From: Chitinophagaceae bacterium
GTDB lineage: Bacteria > Bacteroidota > Bacteroidia > Chitinophagales > Chitinophagaceae
Assembly (NCBI GenBank): GCA_023957575.1
Contig: JAMLGU010000002.1
Span: 434,001-498,000 of the forward strand
Direction of reading: 5' to 3'
DNA: 64,000 bases
In this document: in pieces, positions 32,676 through 42,450 of the stretch
Numbering within the stretch: the first letter of the stretch is position 1
Layout: every line of letters begins with the position of its first letter
Notes under the pieces: generated by a model
Seen by the model: the letters and a program-made list of their open reading frames with translations, nothing else
What the model was told of the DNA's origin: nothing
Database searches by the model: none
Translations under genes and position numbers: made by a program

Positions 32676-33061
32676 ATTTTTGATTTAAGAAAAGCTAAAA
32701 AAAGGAAGAGCCACCCGCCTATAAAACTCAAACCTCCGATAGGTGTGATGATTCCTACACCACCCAGACCCACCTGTCCGGTAGCTTTGAGTAAAGACAA
32801 AGCGTAAAGGGAACCGCTAAAGAGGATGATTCCGGTAATAAAAAGCTTTCCGGCCCAACTCATTAGTGATGATGATGCTTTTTCGAACAATATACCGGTA
32901 AAAATCAATGCAAAAGCATGATACATTTGATATTGTGCCCCCGTTTGAAATGTGGCCACTGAATCCGGCGAAATTTCTTTGAGTTTGTGTGCGGCAAAAG
33001 CGCCTAAAATGACACCCAATCCACCCAAAACAGTTCCTGTGGTTAAAAATGTTTTATTCAT
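32672..33061 (-). CDS. DUF423 membrane protein (YwdK/YgdD family)
   Basis: A 129-residue inner-membrane protein with four hydrophobic segments and the family patterns GVILGAFAAHKLKEI near the N-terminus, FQTGAQYQMYHAFALIFTG in the middle and ITPIGGLSFIGGWLFLFLA at the end. No biochemical function is established for the family. It overlaps the 3' end of aroK by 8 bp, so it is translated from the same mRNA. Confidence 0.9.
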   Translation of the reverse strand: MNKTFLTTGTVLGGLGVILGAFAAHKLKEISPDSVATFQTGAQYQMYHAFALIFTGILFEKASSSLMSWAGKLFITGIILFSGSLYALSLLKATGQVGLGGVGIITPIGGLSFIGGWLFLFLAFLKSKI

Positions 33062-33560
33062 TCGTTAATGTTTTTATTATCTCATCAATGGTTGTTTCCT
33101 TTTGATCTAATTTTAATTTGGCACGCTCATAAAAAATTCGCCGGTCTGCCGATTTTTTCAGGATGTATGCTTTCAATTGGTCATCTGTCAGATCTCTTAG
33201 CAGGGGGCGCTTGTTCTTTCCTGCCCTTAGTCTGCCCAGAAGAACGTCGTAAGGCGTATCTATCCACAGTGTTATTCCATTTTGGTTCATGTAATCAATA
33301 TTATTGAAAAAGCAGGGCGCTCCTCCACCGCACGACAAAACCATAGCCTCCTTGGCTTCTGTTACCTCATGCAGTAAATCCCTTTCCACTGTTCTGAAAT
33401 ATTCCTCGCCTTCCAGATCAAAAATTTCAGGAATTGTTTTTTGCTCATTAGACTCAATCAGGTCATCTAAGTCGAAAAAAGGAATATTCAGTTTTTTACT
33501 CAATATTTTGCCTGTGTGCGTTTTGCCCGCCCCCATAAAACCAATAAGATAAATACGCAT
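33054..33560 (-). CDS. aroK: Shikimate kinase
   Basis: A 168-residue kinase that phosphorylates shikimate at O3 with ATP in aromatic amino acid synthesis. The P-loop is GFMGAGKTHTGK (about 7-18), shikimate binders are in FFDLDDLIE (about 29-37) and EYFRTVERDLL, and the GGGAP motif is in LSCGGGAPCF (about 76-85). The LID arginine lies in KNKRPLLRDL. It overlaps the DUF423 gene by 8 bp and lies 84 bp after ispE. Confidence 0.95.
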   Translation of the reverse strand: MRIYLIGFMGAGKTHTGKILSKKLNIPFFDLDDLIESNEQKTIPEIFDLEGEEYFRTVERDLLHEVTEAKEAMVLSCGGGAPCFFNNIDYMNQNGITLWIDTPYDVLLGRLRAGKNKRPLLRDLTDDQLKAYILKKSADRRIFYERAKLKLDQKETTIDEIIKTLTNE

Positions 33561-33644
33561 TTTCTCTATGCTTCGTTTTACTGTTCAAACTAAATAAATA
33601 CCAAAAGGGGATAAAAATACAATAAATCCTTACACTAAAAAATG

Positions 33645-34469
33645 TTAGTCATTATTGTCAAGATCAATGCATTTAAGAAAATAATCTTTGGGGAAATCAA
33701 ACACCGGTGGCGTGTTTTTGTGAAACAATCCGAAAACGGTGCTGCCCGACCCGCTCATGAGGGCAAACTCGGCTCCTGCTTTGTACAATTCATTCTTAAT
33801 TTTTTCAATTGGAGGATATGCTTTAAATACTGTTTTTTCAAAATCGTTTCCAATACTGTTATTCCATAGCGATACCGGTAGCTGAATAAGTTCTTTAAGC
33901 GACAGGGTAGGCGCTTCAGGCTTAATTTGTGCAAATGCCCAAGGTGTGGAGATGTGGATACCCGGATTGACAACCACAATTTTATATGCAGATAAATCAA
34001 TTTTCAAAGGTTCTAATATTTCGCCCCTGCCTGCCGCATAGCATGGCCCGTTGATGATGAAAAAAGGACAATCGCTGCCTAATTGTAAAGCGTATTGAAT
34101 CAATTCGTTTTCGGTAAGCCCGAGGTTGAATTTTTTGTTCAATGAGCTTAGGGCAAATGCTCCGTTGGCGCTTCCTGCGCCCAAGCCTGCGCCCACAGGA
34201 ATATTTTTTAACAGGTAAAAATGAACCGGTGTTATTTTGCTGAAATCTTTTTTCAGCAGATGGTAGGCTTTCAACACAATATTGTCCTGTTGGTTGCCCG
34301 GAATAGGCAAACCCAGGGCGGTAATTTGCGTTTCATCTGCATCTATCAGCTCCAATACATCAAAGAGCGGGAGTGGAAAAAAAACGGTTTCCAGATTGTG
34401 AAACCCATCTTTGCGCTTGCTCACAATCTTCAGGCCGATATTTATTTTACAGTCAGAAAAAACTACCAA
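33645..34469 (-). CDS. ispE: 4-diphosphocytidyl-2-C-methyl-D-erythritol kinase
   Basis: A 274-residue GHMP kinase of the MEP isoprenoid pathway; it phosphorylates the 2-hydroxyl of CDP-ME. KINIGLKIVSKRKDGFHNLE is the N-terminal substrate-binding motif, IPVGAGLGAGSANGAFAL the GHMP ATP loop, and MSGSGSTVFGLF the C-terminal glycine motif. TTG at 34469 is used as start because the upstream frame is closed by a stop and the family begins at this point. dxs of the same pathway lies 11 kb away. Confidence 0.94.
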   Translation of the reverse strand: MVVFSDCKINIGLKIVSKRKDGFHNLETVFFPLPLFDVLELIDADETQITALGLPIPGNQQDNIVLKAYHLLKKDFSKITPVHFYLLKNIPVGAGLGAGSANGAFALSSLNKKFNLGLTENELIQYALQLGSDCPFFIINGPCYAAGRGEILEPLKIDLSAYKIVVVNPGIHISTPWAFAQIKPEAPTLSLKELIQLPVSLWNNSIGNDFEKTVFKAYPPIEKIKNELYKAGAEFALMSGSGSTVFGLFHKNTPPVFDFPKDYFLKCIDLDNND

Positions 34470-34553
34470 GAAAAATATTTATGGAATTATGTGTTTATTT
34501 ATTGGGTAAAATGAATGATTTATAACCATTATTAAAAAATACTTATTTAAATG

Positions 34554-35150
34554 CTACTTTTTACGACTGTTTATTTCATCGCGTATGGCAATGGCTTTTA
34601 TATAATCCTCATTCTCAAGCACTTCATTCAGCATGGCATTTAGTTCGTCTATGCTCATATTTTTGAGGTTGGTGGTTGAGTCATCCGAACGGGCGCTGCC
34701 AATAGCTTCTTCTTTGGCAGATATTTGCTTATCTTTTTTATCATCCATGATGATGCCTGCGGTTTCCAATATATTTTCATAGGTATAAACCGGGCAGCCA
34801 AATCTTACGGCTAAAGCCAATGCATCTGAAGTGCGGCTGTCAATTTCGATGGTGTCATTGGAAGAAGAACAAATCAGTTTGCTAAAAAAGATGCCTTCCT
34901 GCAGGTCAGAAATTATGATTTCGTGCAACTCAATACCAAAAGCAACCATGAAATTCTTCATCAAATCATGCGTAAGCGGGCGGCTGGGATTCATTTTTTC
35001 CAATGCTACGGCAATCGCCTGAGCTTCAAAACCGCCAATGACGATAGGAAGTCTGCGTTGACCATTCATCTCACCCAATACAACGGCATAAGAATGGGTT
35101 TGGGTAATACTGTGCGATAGCGCCACAATTTCTAATTCAATCTTCTTCAT
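34554..35150 (-). CDS. Bifunctional nuclease family protein (DUF151) with UVR tail
   Basis: A 198-residue protein. Residues ~1-130 form the BFN domain (MKKIELEIVALSHS, VVLGEMNGQRRLPIVIGGFE, IDSRTSDALALAVRFGCPVY). A linker rich in charged residues leads to a C-terminal UVR/UvrB-type helical pair (about 162-197, LNAMLNEVLENEDYIKAIAI). This two-domain form is typical of Bacteroidota. Related plant proteins cleave RNA and DNA; the bacterial role is uncertain. It is first in a unit with ispE, aroK and DUF423. Confidence 0.9.
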   Translation of the reverse strand: MKKIELEIVALSHSITQTHSYAVVLGEMNGQRRLPIVIGGFEAQAIAVALEKMNPSRPLTHDLMKNFMVAFGIELHEIIISDLQEGIFFSKLICSSSNDTIEIDSRTSDALALAVRFGCPVYTYENILETAGIIMDDKKDKQISAKEEAIGSARSDDSTTNLKNMSIDELNAMLNEVLENEDYIKAIAIRDEINSRKK

Positions 35151-35246
35151 AATGAGGTACGAAACTAATAAAATAAATGCAAAAGCGGATGTAAAAGTAA
35201 TAGGTATTATTGGGAAGTATTCTGTTTTATTTATTTTTACCGCCTA

Positions 35247-35822
35247 ATGAAGTATTTAATTGCAGGTTTAGGTAATATTGGCAACGAATATGCACACACA
35301 AGGCATAATATTGGTTTTGATGTGGTGGCAGCCTTTGTGCAGAAACACGGCGGCACTTTTAGATCGGATAGATTAGCTTATGTGGCCGATGTTAAATACC
35401 GGGGCAGATTGTTTGTTTGTATTTGCCCCACTACCTATATGAACCTGAGCGGTAAGGCCGTCAAATACTGGTTGGAAAAAGAAAAAATTGCGCTTGAAAA
35501 AAGTATGGTTGTTTTAGATGAAATTTCACTACCTTTAAGTAAATTGCGCATAAATCCCGGTGGAAGCGACGGTGGTCATAACGGATTGCGAAGCATTCAG
35601 GAATTGCTGCAAACAACAAATCATCCGAGACTGAGGTTTGGCGTCGGAAATGTTTTTCCCAAGGGTATGCAGTCGGAATATGTATTGGGTAAATGGAACA
35701 AAGAGGAGGAGGCGCTCGTGAAGCTGAAAATTGAAAAAGCTGTGGAAGGGATTGAAATATTTGCTTTCCAGGGAATAAATGCCGCTATGAATGAAATAAA
35801 CAGTAAAGAGTATTCATTGTAA
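35247..35822 (+). CDS. pth: Peptidyl-tRNA hydrolase
   Basis: A 191-residue esterase that frees tRNA from peptidyl-tRNA released by stalled ribosomes. The catalytic His is in NEYAHTRHNIGFDVV (about residue 20), with the supporting Asn in YMNLSGKAV (about 68), the Asp in VVLDEISLPLSKL (about 93) and the second Asn in GGSDGGHNGLRSI (about 114). Length and motif order are normal for the family. It is divergent from the BFN gene. Confidence 0.96.
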   Translation: MKYLIAGLGNIGNEYAHTRHNIGFDVVAAFVQKHGGTFRSDRLAYVADVKYRGRLFVCICPTTYMNLSGKAVKYWLEKEKIALEKSMVVLDEISLPLSKLRINPGGSDGGHNGLRSIQELLQTTNHPRLRFGVGNVFPKGMQSEYVLGKWNKEEEALVKLKIEKAVEGIEIFAFQGINAAMNEINSKEYSL

Positions 35823-35923
35823 TAAATTATAGGTATTGCTCATAATATTATAAATAAAATTATGAGGAATACAATATCTGCGGTGTTTGTTTGAAAACCG
35901 CATCAAAAATAAATAGTTTACAG

Positions 35924-36535
35924 ATGAAAATTTTTTGTATTGGTAGAAATTATGCTGCTCATGCCAAGGAACTTGGAAACGAGGTTCAGGAAGATCCTGT
36001 TGTTTTTATCAAGCCTAAAAGTGCATTACAGAGGCCGCACATTCCATTTTATTATCCCGAATTTACCAATGAATTGCATTATGAAGCGGAATTAGTAATC
36101 AGGGTTTCTAAAAATGGCAGGTATATTAATAAGCGATATGCCTATCAGTACTATGATGCCATAACGCTGGGGATAGATTTTACCGCTCGCGACATTCAAA
36201 GAGAATTGACCAAAAACGGACTTCCCTGGGAAAAAGCAAAAGCCTGGGACAACTCTGCAGCTATTGGAAAGTGGTTGCCAATAAAGAACTTTGAAAACCG
36301 AAAAAATATAAATTTTGGCCTGTATAAAAATGGCGAATTAGTGCAGCATAGCAATTCGGGTAAAATGATACACAGTTTTGAAACGATTTTGACCAATATT
36401 TCAAAATATTTTACGCTCAATATTGGCGATATCATCTTTACCGGAACCCCCGAAGGCGTAGGCGAACTGGTTATCAGCGATATGCTTGAAGGGATTATCG
36501 AAGACGAAATAGTGCTAAACCTTACAGTTGAATAA
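35924..36535 (+). CDS. Fumarylacetoacetate hydrolase family protein
   Basis: A 203-residue FAH-fold enzyme: MKIFCIGRNYAAHAKELGNE, the metal-binding glutamates in LHYEAELVIRV (about residues 48-50), the Asp in GIDFTARDIQ, and FTGTPEGVGEL near the end. Short single-domain members act as acylpyruvate hydrolases or oxaloacetate decarboxylases. ATG at 35924 is chosen over a TTG at 35891 because homology starts here. It follows pth by about 100 bp. Confidence 0.92.
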   Translation: MKIFCIGRNYAAHAKELGNEVQEDPVVFIKPKSALQRPHIPFYYPEFTNELHYEAELVIRVSKNGRYINKRYAYQYYDAITLGIDFTARDIQRELTKNGLPWEKAKAWDNSAAIGKWLPIKNFENRKNINFGLYKNGELVQHSNSGKMIHSFETILTNISKYFTLNIGDIIFTGTPEGVGELVISDMLEGIIEDEIVLNLTVE

Positions 36536-36590
36536 TTTTCTGCCAATAATTAGGATGAAATATGTTAAATTTGCAACATAGTTTCAAATA

Positions 36591-36932
36591 TTGGAGGTAG
36601 CTAAAAATATACGACTTTTTTCCGGCTGGATTTTGATAGTGGCTTTTCTTATTGTCGCTACTCCCAAATCTCTGTTGCACAATATATTTTCAAACCACAC
36701 CGACCACTCATTTCAAGCAAAAGATACTATTGGTGGAGAGAGTGTGAGCGCTTATCATTACAACTGCGGATTTGTAAATGATTATATATTCAATCCCTTT
36801 TTATCCAATTTAGCATTAGTCGAATCGAAGAATATTTATTTCCAAAAGCAAATAATACCGGTATTATCCTGCCCATTTATTTGTAATTTTCTATCTTCTT
36901 ACAAACTCAGAGGCCCACCTGTTTTTTCCTGA
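36591..36932 (+). CDS. Small unknown protein upstream of the TonB receptor
   Basis: A 113-residue ORF with a signal-anchor-like N-terminus (FSGWILIVAFLIVATP). The middle holds a His/Asp pattern (NHTDHSF) and two cysteine spots (YNCGF, SCPFIC), and it ends LRGPPVFS. TTG at 36591 is the only plausible start, since a TAG closes the frame 12 bp upstream. It lies 51 bp before the receptor gene, so cotranscription is likely, and the His/Cys residues hint at metal binding. No family named with confidence. Confidence 0.5.
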   Translation: MEVAKNIRLFSGWILIVAFLIVATPKSLLHNIFSNHTDHSFQAKDTIGGESVSAYHYNCGFVNDYIFNPFLSNLALVESKNIYFQKQIIPVLSCPFICNFLSSYKLRGPPVFS

Positions 36933-36983
36933 TATTTTTTGGTTAATCATTTTTTCAACTTTTTAAAGTTAAAATAATCAGGT

Positions 36984-39362
36984 ATGAAAATATTACGCCT
37001 TTCGTATTATATAGTATTTGTCTTTGTTTCTTTAAGTTCTTTTGCCAACGTCGATTTGAACAACTCATTATCGGGCAGGGTTTTGGATTATCAAACCCAC
37101 AAGCCTTTGATTAATGCAAACCTTTACATTGCCGATTTGAGACTTTGGGCAATAACCGATGGCGAAGGAAAATACAAATTTGACAATCTTCCCTCTGGCA
37201 ACTTTACAGTGGAGGTGTCTTTTATTGGCTACAAATCTTATGTGGAGCTGGTAAAAATTGGCAGCAATACCCTAAAGGATTTTTACCTGCAAAGTTCAGT
37301 TGTCGAAATAGAAAACGTTATTATTACCGGCGTTTCTTCTGCCACACAAATTAAGCGTTCTCCCTTGCAGGTATCTGTTATATCGCGCCAAGAGATAGAG
37401 AAATCGGCAGGCAGCAATCTGTTGGATGCTTTGTCAAAAACAGCAGGTTTTTCGGCGGTTACCACAGGGCCAGCCATTGCCAAGCCCTTTATCAGAGGTT
37501 TGGGGTACAACAGGGTGGTGAGTATCAATGACGGCATCAGGCAGGAGGGGCAGCAGTGGGGCGATGAGCACGGATTGGAAGTGGACGAGTACAGTGCACA
37601 GAAAATAGAATTATTGCGTGGCCCGGCTTCGTTGATGTTTGGAAGTGATGCTATTGGCGGCGTTCTTAATATTTTGACCAATGTACCCATTCCCAATAAT
37701 TTGATTAGGGCTAATTTGTCGGGTACATTTAATACCAATAACAATCTGTTAGGATCTTATGCTAACATAGCCGGAAATCTTAATGGCATCAACTGGAATC
37801 TTTATGGAAGCCAAAAGGAGGCAGGCGATTATAAAAACAAATTTGACGGCAAAGTGTTAAACAGCCGCTTTAATGAAATGAATTATGGCGGATATGTTGG
37901 TATAAACAAAAACTGGGGCTTCAGCCATTTTATTTTTTCGGCCTTTAACCAGAAATTAGGAATGATAGAAGGTGAGCGAAATGAAAAGGGCGAATTCGTT
38001 TTGGATGGATATGCTTCCGGCAATCCATTGATGACAAGTAAAACGCCACTGGTACCCAATCAAAAAGTAAATCATTTGAAACTGGCGTTGGATAACTCGT
38101 TTTCTTTCGGCAACAGCAGCAGGTTGACGGCATTGCTGGGTTTTCAGCAAAATGGCAGGCAGGAATTTGGTGAAATAGCTACTCCGGATGAGCCGGAGAT
38201 ATATTTGAAATTAAATACCATTAATTATAATATTATTTATCATCCTGCAACAAACAGCGGTTGGAAAACAAGTTTTGGAATTAACGGTATGAGTCAGCGC
38301 AATAGCAACAAGGCAGAGGAGGCGATTATTCCCGATTATCATGTCTTTGATTTTGGTGTTTTTGGTTATGGAAGTAAAAATATTAAAAGCAAAACCACCC
38401 TGAGTGGCGGTTTGCGGTTTGATATCAGAAATCTGAAAACTAAAGAAATGGGTGATGAGGATGAAATTAAATTTGAATCGCTTAAAAGGGAGTTTTCAAA
38501 TGTTTCGGGTAGTTTGGGCATCAGCCATGAAATTAACGAAATCTTTTCGGTGAAGGCAAATATCAGTCGCGGCTTTAGGGCGCCAAATGTATCAGAGCTT
38601 TCTGCACACGGAAAGCATGAAGGCACTTATAGGTATGAATTAGGAAATAAAAACCTGAAAATTGAAACCTCCTTTTCTGTTGACGGCAGTGTGCAGGTAG
38701 AAACCAAACACCTTAGCCTGAGCATTGCTCCTTTTTTTAACAGGATAAATAATTATATCTATTACGAAAAGATACTGAATAATGCAGGAGCTGATTCATT
38801 AATCGCACAAACACCGGTTTACAGATTTACTCAACAATCAGCAGAAATGTGGGGGTTGGATGTAAATTTCGATCTTCATCCCCATCCACTGGACTGGCTG
38901 CATTTTGAAAATACCCTGAGCTATCTGAGAGGAAGATTTACAAAGGAAGTGGGAGGCTCCCGAAATATGCCTTTAATTGCACCATTGCGATTGTTGACGG
39001 CATTAAGGGCAGAGTTTTCTGATGGATTAAAATTCATTAAAAATTTTTACATTAAATTAGAAATGGATAATGTGGCGGCTCAAAACCATTTTTTTGCAGG
39101 GTACAATACCGAGACTGCTACTCCGGGCTACACACTGTTTAATTCGGGCTTGGGAGGAGATGTGGCAGTGAAAGGAAGGAAAACAGCCTCATTGTTTTTG
39201 TCGGTAAACAATATTACAAATCTGGCATACCAAAATCATCTGAGTCGGTTGAAATATTTGGATGAAAACCCGTTGACAAAACGACCGGGCGTTTTTAATA
39301 TGGGAAGAAATTTTTCAGTGCGCATGATGATACCTCTGGAATGGAAAGTGAAAAATAGTTGA
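36984..39362 (+). CDS. TonB-dependent outer-membrane receptor
   Basis: A 792-residue receptor. Signal peptide (about 1-21), CarboxypepD_reg-like domain (about 26-110: SGRVLDYQTHKPLINANLYI), plug domain (about 118-235, with SPLQVSVISRQEIEKSAGSN and IELLRGPASLMFGSDAIGGV) and a 22-strand-type barrel to the C-terminal aromatic-rich end. The segment RAPNVSELSAHGKHEGTYRY resembles receptors thought to take up metals or metal complexes, and the His/Cys-containing small protein upstream fits that idea, but the ligand is not proven. Confidence 0.93.
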   Translation: MKILRLSYYIVFVFVSLSSFANVDLNNSLSGRVLDYQTHKPLINANLYIADLRLWAITDGEGKYKFDNLPSGNFTVEVSFIGYKSYVELVKIGSNTLKDFYLQSSVVEIENVIITGVSSATQIKRSPLQVSVISRQEIEKSAGSNLLDALSKTAGFSAVTTGPAIAKPFIRGLGYNRVVSINDGIRQEGQQWGDEHGLEVDEYSAQKIELLRGPASLMFGSDAIGGVLNILTNVPIPNNLIRANLSGTFNTNNNLLGSYANIAGNLNGINWNLYGSQKEAGDYKNKFDGKVLNSRFNEMNYGGYVGINKNWGFSHFIFSAFNQKLGMIEGERNEKGEFVLDGYASGNPLMTSKTPLVPNQKVNHLKLALDNSFSFGNSSRLTALLGFQQNGRQEFGEIATPDEPEIYLKLNTINYNIIYHPATNSGWKTSFGINGMSQRNSNKAEEAIIPDYHVFDFGVFGYGSKNIKSKTTLSGGLRFDIRNLKTKEMGDEDEIKFESLKREFSNVSGSLGISHEINEIFSVKANISRGFRAPNVSELSAHGKHEGTYRYELGNKNLKIETSFSVDGSVQVETKHLSLSIAPFFNRINNYIYYEKILNNAGADSLIAQTPVYRFTQQSAEMWGLDVNFDLHPHPLDWLHFENTLSYLRGRFTKEVGGSRNMPLIAPLRLLTALRAEFSDGLKFIKNFYIKLEMDNVAAQNHFFAGYNTETATPGYTLFNSGLGGDVAVKGRKTASLFLSVNNITNLAYQNHLSRLKYLDENPLTKRPGVFNMGRNFSVRMMIPLEWKVKNS

Positions 39363-39428
39363 AAATTTAACTGTTAGTTTTTGGATAAATTTCAAACTCT
39401 GCTTATCTTGTTGCTGATATACAATAAA

Positions 39429-39911
39429 ATGAGTGAAAATAGTTTTATAAAAAAAATCCGAAGCCCTTTCTGGTTCCGGATTTTTTTATTGAATAAACTG
39501 CCTTCTGCATTTTTTTCGGGGCTGAGAATCAAAGAAATTACCACCCGGAAATGCTCAGTGTCGGTTCCCTACAAATGGTTTACCAAAAACCCTTTTCGTT
39601 CCACCTATTTTGCAAGTCTGGCAATGGCTGCCGAGTTGAGCACCGGCGCTCTGGCAATGAGTAAAGTGTTTGGCTTAAACCCACCGGTGAGTATGCTGGT
39701 AACTAAGTTAGAAGCCACTTATTATAAAAAGGCAGCGAATGTGACAGTTTTTACCTGCTGTGATGGAGAAAAATTTGATGAGGCCATAAATAAATCCATT
39801 CAAACCGGAGAGGGAATTGAACTTAAAGCTGCTTCAATAGGTTTTAATAAGGGAGGAGAAAAGGTAGCTGAGTTCTTTATCACCTGGTCTTTCAAGAAAA
39901 AACAACGTTGA
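39429..39911 (+). CDS. DUF4442 hotdog-fold protein (thioesterase-like)
   Basis: A 160-residue protein of the hotdog superfamily. VPYKWFTKNPFRSTYFASLAMAAELSTG is the conserved central segment of DUF4442, with the long helix preceded by the Asn/Tyr motif. Related proteins hydrolyse acyl-CoA thioesters; this family is not biochemically defined. ATG at 39429 is preferred over TTG at 39381, which would add 16 residues without homology. It follows the TonB gene by 66 bp and precedes the MBL gene by 29 bp. Confidence 0.82.
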   Translation: MSENSFIKKIRSPFWFRIFLLNKLPSAFFSGLRIKEITTRKCSVSVPYKWFTKNPFRSTYFASLAMAAELSTGALAMSKVFGLNPPVSMLVTKLEATYYKKAANVTVFTCCDGEKFDEAINKSIQTGEGIELKAASIGFNKGGEKVAEFFITWSFKKKQR

Positions 39912-39940
39912 TTATTTTTTAATACTTAAAACATTAATAT

Positions 39941-41347
39941 ATGAAAATAGCATTTCATGGCGCTGCCCAAACAGTTACGGGTTCCAAACATTTACTCACC
40001 CTAAAAAGCGGTAAGAAAGTATTATTGGATTGCGGTATGTACCAGGGGCTTGGCGACCAGACGGATATATTGAACCGCGATTTTGGTTTTATAAGCAGTG
40101 AAATTGATGCTTTAGTATTGTCGCATGCACATATTGACCATTCAGGTTTAATACCAAAATTAGTGAAAGAAGGTTTTGCCGGAAAAATATTTTGCACCGA
40201 TGCCACTAAGGAGCTTGCATCCATATTGCTTGTAGATAGCGCTGAAATTCAGGAGGAAGATGCCCGGTTTCTGAGCAAAAAGAATATCAAAAATAGAAAT
40301 TCAGCGCTTTCTGAACCGCTTTATGATTTGGACGATGCTAAATTGAGTTTTTCCTTTTTTGAGTCCAGAAAATATGGAGAATGGTTTGAAGTAGTTGAAG
40401 ATGTGCAGTGTATGTTTACAGATGCAGGGCACATTATCGGCAGCCAATGTGTGCATTTGAAAGTGAAAGAAGATGGAAAAGAAACCAGAATTACCTTTAG
40501 TGGTGATGTGGGCCGATATCGGGATGTGATACTACGCTCGCCGGAGGTATTTCCACAGGCAGATTATATTATTATGGAATCCACCTATGGAAACAAATTG
40601 CATGATAATGTAAGTTCCTCGCCCGATCAGCTTTTAGACTGGATTAATAAAACATGTATTGAGAATAAAGGAAAGCTCATTATGCCGGCATTTAGCGTAG
40701 GCCGCACACAGGAAATACTGTATTCACTAAATCAACTGGAATTAGAAAGACGACTGCCAAAAATACCTTATTATGTAGATAGTCCGCTAAGTATAAAAGC
40801 CACAGAACTGCTCAAACGCTACCCACAATACTTCAACAGACGGGTGCAGAATGTGATTAAAGGTGATGAAGACCCATTTTCTTTTACCGGACTAAACTAT
40901 ATAAAATCGGTTGATGATTCAAAGATGCTAAACTATCAGAATGGTCCGTTGGTGATTATATCGGCAAGTGGAATGGCCGATGCAGGCAGGGTGAAGCACC
41001 ATATCAGTAACAGCATTGAAAACTCACGAAATGCAATACTGATGACCGGTTTTTGTGAACCTTATTCATTGGGTGGCCGATTGCTGGCAGGCGCCAAAGA
41101 AGTTGGTATTTTTGGTATTGAACACCAGGTAAATGCCACCATTGGACAAATAAAAAGCATGAGCGCCCATGGTGATTACGAAGACCTTTGCCAATGGCTG
41201 GCATGCCAGAATCCAAGGGAGGTGAAGCAGCTGTTTCTGGTGCACGGCGAACCCGATGTGCAGTTTGATTTCAGAGAACGATTGATTAAAAAAGGATTTT
41301 TGGATGTGCAGGTACCAAAGAGACATTTTGAAATCGGTCTTACCTAA
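39941..41347 (+). CDS. MBL-fold beta-CASP nuclease (CPSF/YSH1-like)
   Basis: A 468-residue metallo-hydrolase. The metal motif is LSHAHIDHSG (about residues 63-72), further ligands are in TDAGHIIGS (about 163) and FSGDVGRY (about 187), and the beta-CASP region carries YVDSPLSIKATEL and ISASGMADAGRVKHH. The C-terminal SAHGDYEDL and LVHGEP complete the RNA-specific metallo-beta-lactamase motif. It is an RNA (possibly DNA) nuclease in the cytoplasm. All metal residues are present. Confidence 0.92.
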   Translation: MKIAFHGAAQTVTGSKHLLTLKSGKKVLLDCGMYQGLGDQTDILNRDFGFISSEIDALVLSHAHIDHSGLIPKLVKEGFAGKIFCTDATKELASILLVDSAEIQEEDARFLSKKNIKNRNSALSEPLYDLDDAKLSFSFFESRKYGEWFEVVEDVQCMFTDAGHIIGSQCVHLKVKEDGKETRITFSGDVGRYRDVILRSPEVFPQADYIIMESTYGNKLHDNVSSSPDQLLDWINKTCIENKGKLIMPAFSVGRTQEILYSLNQLELERRLPKIPYYVDSPLSIKATELLKRYPQYFNRRVQNVIKGDEDPFSFTGLNYIKSVDDSKMLNYQNGPLVIISASGMADAGRVKHHISNSIENSRNAILMTGFCEPYSLGGRLLAGAKEVGIFGIEHQVNATIGQIKSMSAHGDYEDLCQWLACQNPREVKQLFLVHGEPDVQFDFRERLIKKGFLDVQVPKRHFEIGLT

Positions 41348-41559
41348 AATCGAAAAAAATATTAGATTTTTAGCTTTCTTCTTTTGGCTTTTATCTATTT
41401 AACCTGAGTAATTACTTCAGGCAGTATTTCTCATGGTTTGTGCAATAATTTTCATTGCTAAAAAATATTGCTTTATTTTAAAATATTCTTCACAATTTAT
41501 TTAGAAAACCAACGGAATTTATTTAATGTTTGTTCGTCTAAAGTATAAAAGCAAACATT

Positions 41560-42174
41560 ATGAAAAAGTTATTTACACTGTTGGGTTTATCTGCAATCAT
41601 TATGATTATTTTGACTGGTTGTGGTCCTGCAGCACATATAGAAACCAGCCGCAATGCAAACTTTAGTCAATATCGCACTTTTGCATGGGCTCAAAAAAAT
41701 GAGCGCAGCACACGGTCTGATATTACCGAACAAAGAATAAAAGATGCCATCGGTTATCAGTTGGCTAAAACTAAAGGATGGAGGGAGGTTAGGCATAATC
41801 CTGATATCATCCTGAGCTATGATGTATTAGTGGAGAGGAGTTCCCGTTTGCAGTCTGACCCTGTTTATTCATGGGGCGGTTTCAGAACCTTCTATAATCC
41901 GTATGCCCGAAGGTTTTACAATGTGTATTATCCTTCAAGGTTAATGGGGTTTGACAACTATTCTGTCCCTACCAAAGAAGGAACCATCACCATCACAATG
42001 GTTGATACTAAAAATGATGAAGCTGTTTTGCAGGCTTGGGCTACAGACGAAGTAGATGGCAGAAAGCTGAATGGCAAAGAAGTGGACAGAATTGTAAATG
42101 CCATCTTCAAAAAGTGGGACAACCAAATGAGGGTGGGCAATCCTTACGACGAAAAGTATTATAGCAACCGTTAA
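41560..42174 (+). CDS. DUF4136 lipoprotein
   Basis: A 204-residue lipoprotein: signal peptide and lipobox ILTGC (about 17-21), then the DUF4136 domain (SQYRTFAWAQKN, NPDIILSYDVLVE, TITITMVDTKNDEAVLQAWA, VDRIVNAIFKKW). Family members are envelope lipoproteins of unknown function. A clear terminator follows, so it is a single-gene unit. Confidence 0.92.
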   Translation: MKKLFTLLGLSAIIMIILTGCGPAAHIETSRNANFSQYRTFAWAQKNERSTRSDITEQRIKDAIGYQLAKTKGWREVRHNPDIILSYDVLVERSSRLQSDPVYSWGGFRTFYNPYARRFYNVYYPSRLMGFDNYSVPTKEGTITITMVDTKNDEAVLQAWATDEVDGRKLNGKEVDRIVNAIFKKWDNQMRVGNPYDEKYYSNR

Positions 42175-42228
42175 GACGCAGGTTCAAGATATTAGGGATA
42201 GTAGTTTGGTTTGGTAGTTATAATAAAG

Positions 42229-42260
42229 CCTCCGTTACAATGTGGTAGCGGGGGTTTTTA
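42229..42260 (+). terminator. Terminator of the DUF4136 gene
   Basis: CCTCCGTTAC and GTAGCGGGGG form a 10-bp stem (two T-G pairs) around a 6-nt loop, followed by TTTTTA. It lies 55 bp after the stop codon. Confidence 0.85.
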
Positions 42261-42450
42261 CTTGTCAAAAATCCGAGTTATTATCGTATTAATCAATCAG
42301 TTTTAGGCAAGAGAAAAGACGCAAATATGGTATGTTTCTATAATCCAATAAGTAAATCCATTCCAGTTAGTGTCATACTAATCAAGACATTCCACAACCT
42401 TTTACCGATAATCACCGGTCATTCAATGATGCAATCTACCAATTTTTTGT

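Noticed and set aside
37283..37744. 153-codon minus-strand ORF inside the TonB receptor gene
   Set aside because: It is a shadow of the strongly supported receptor frame; its sequence shows no domain.
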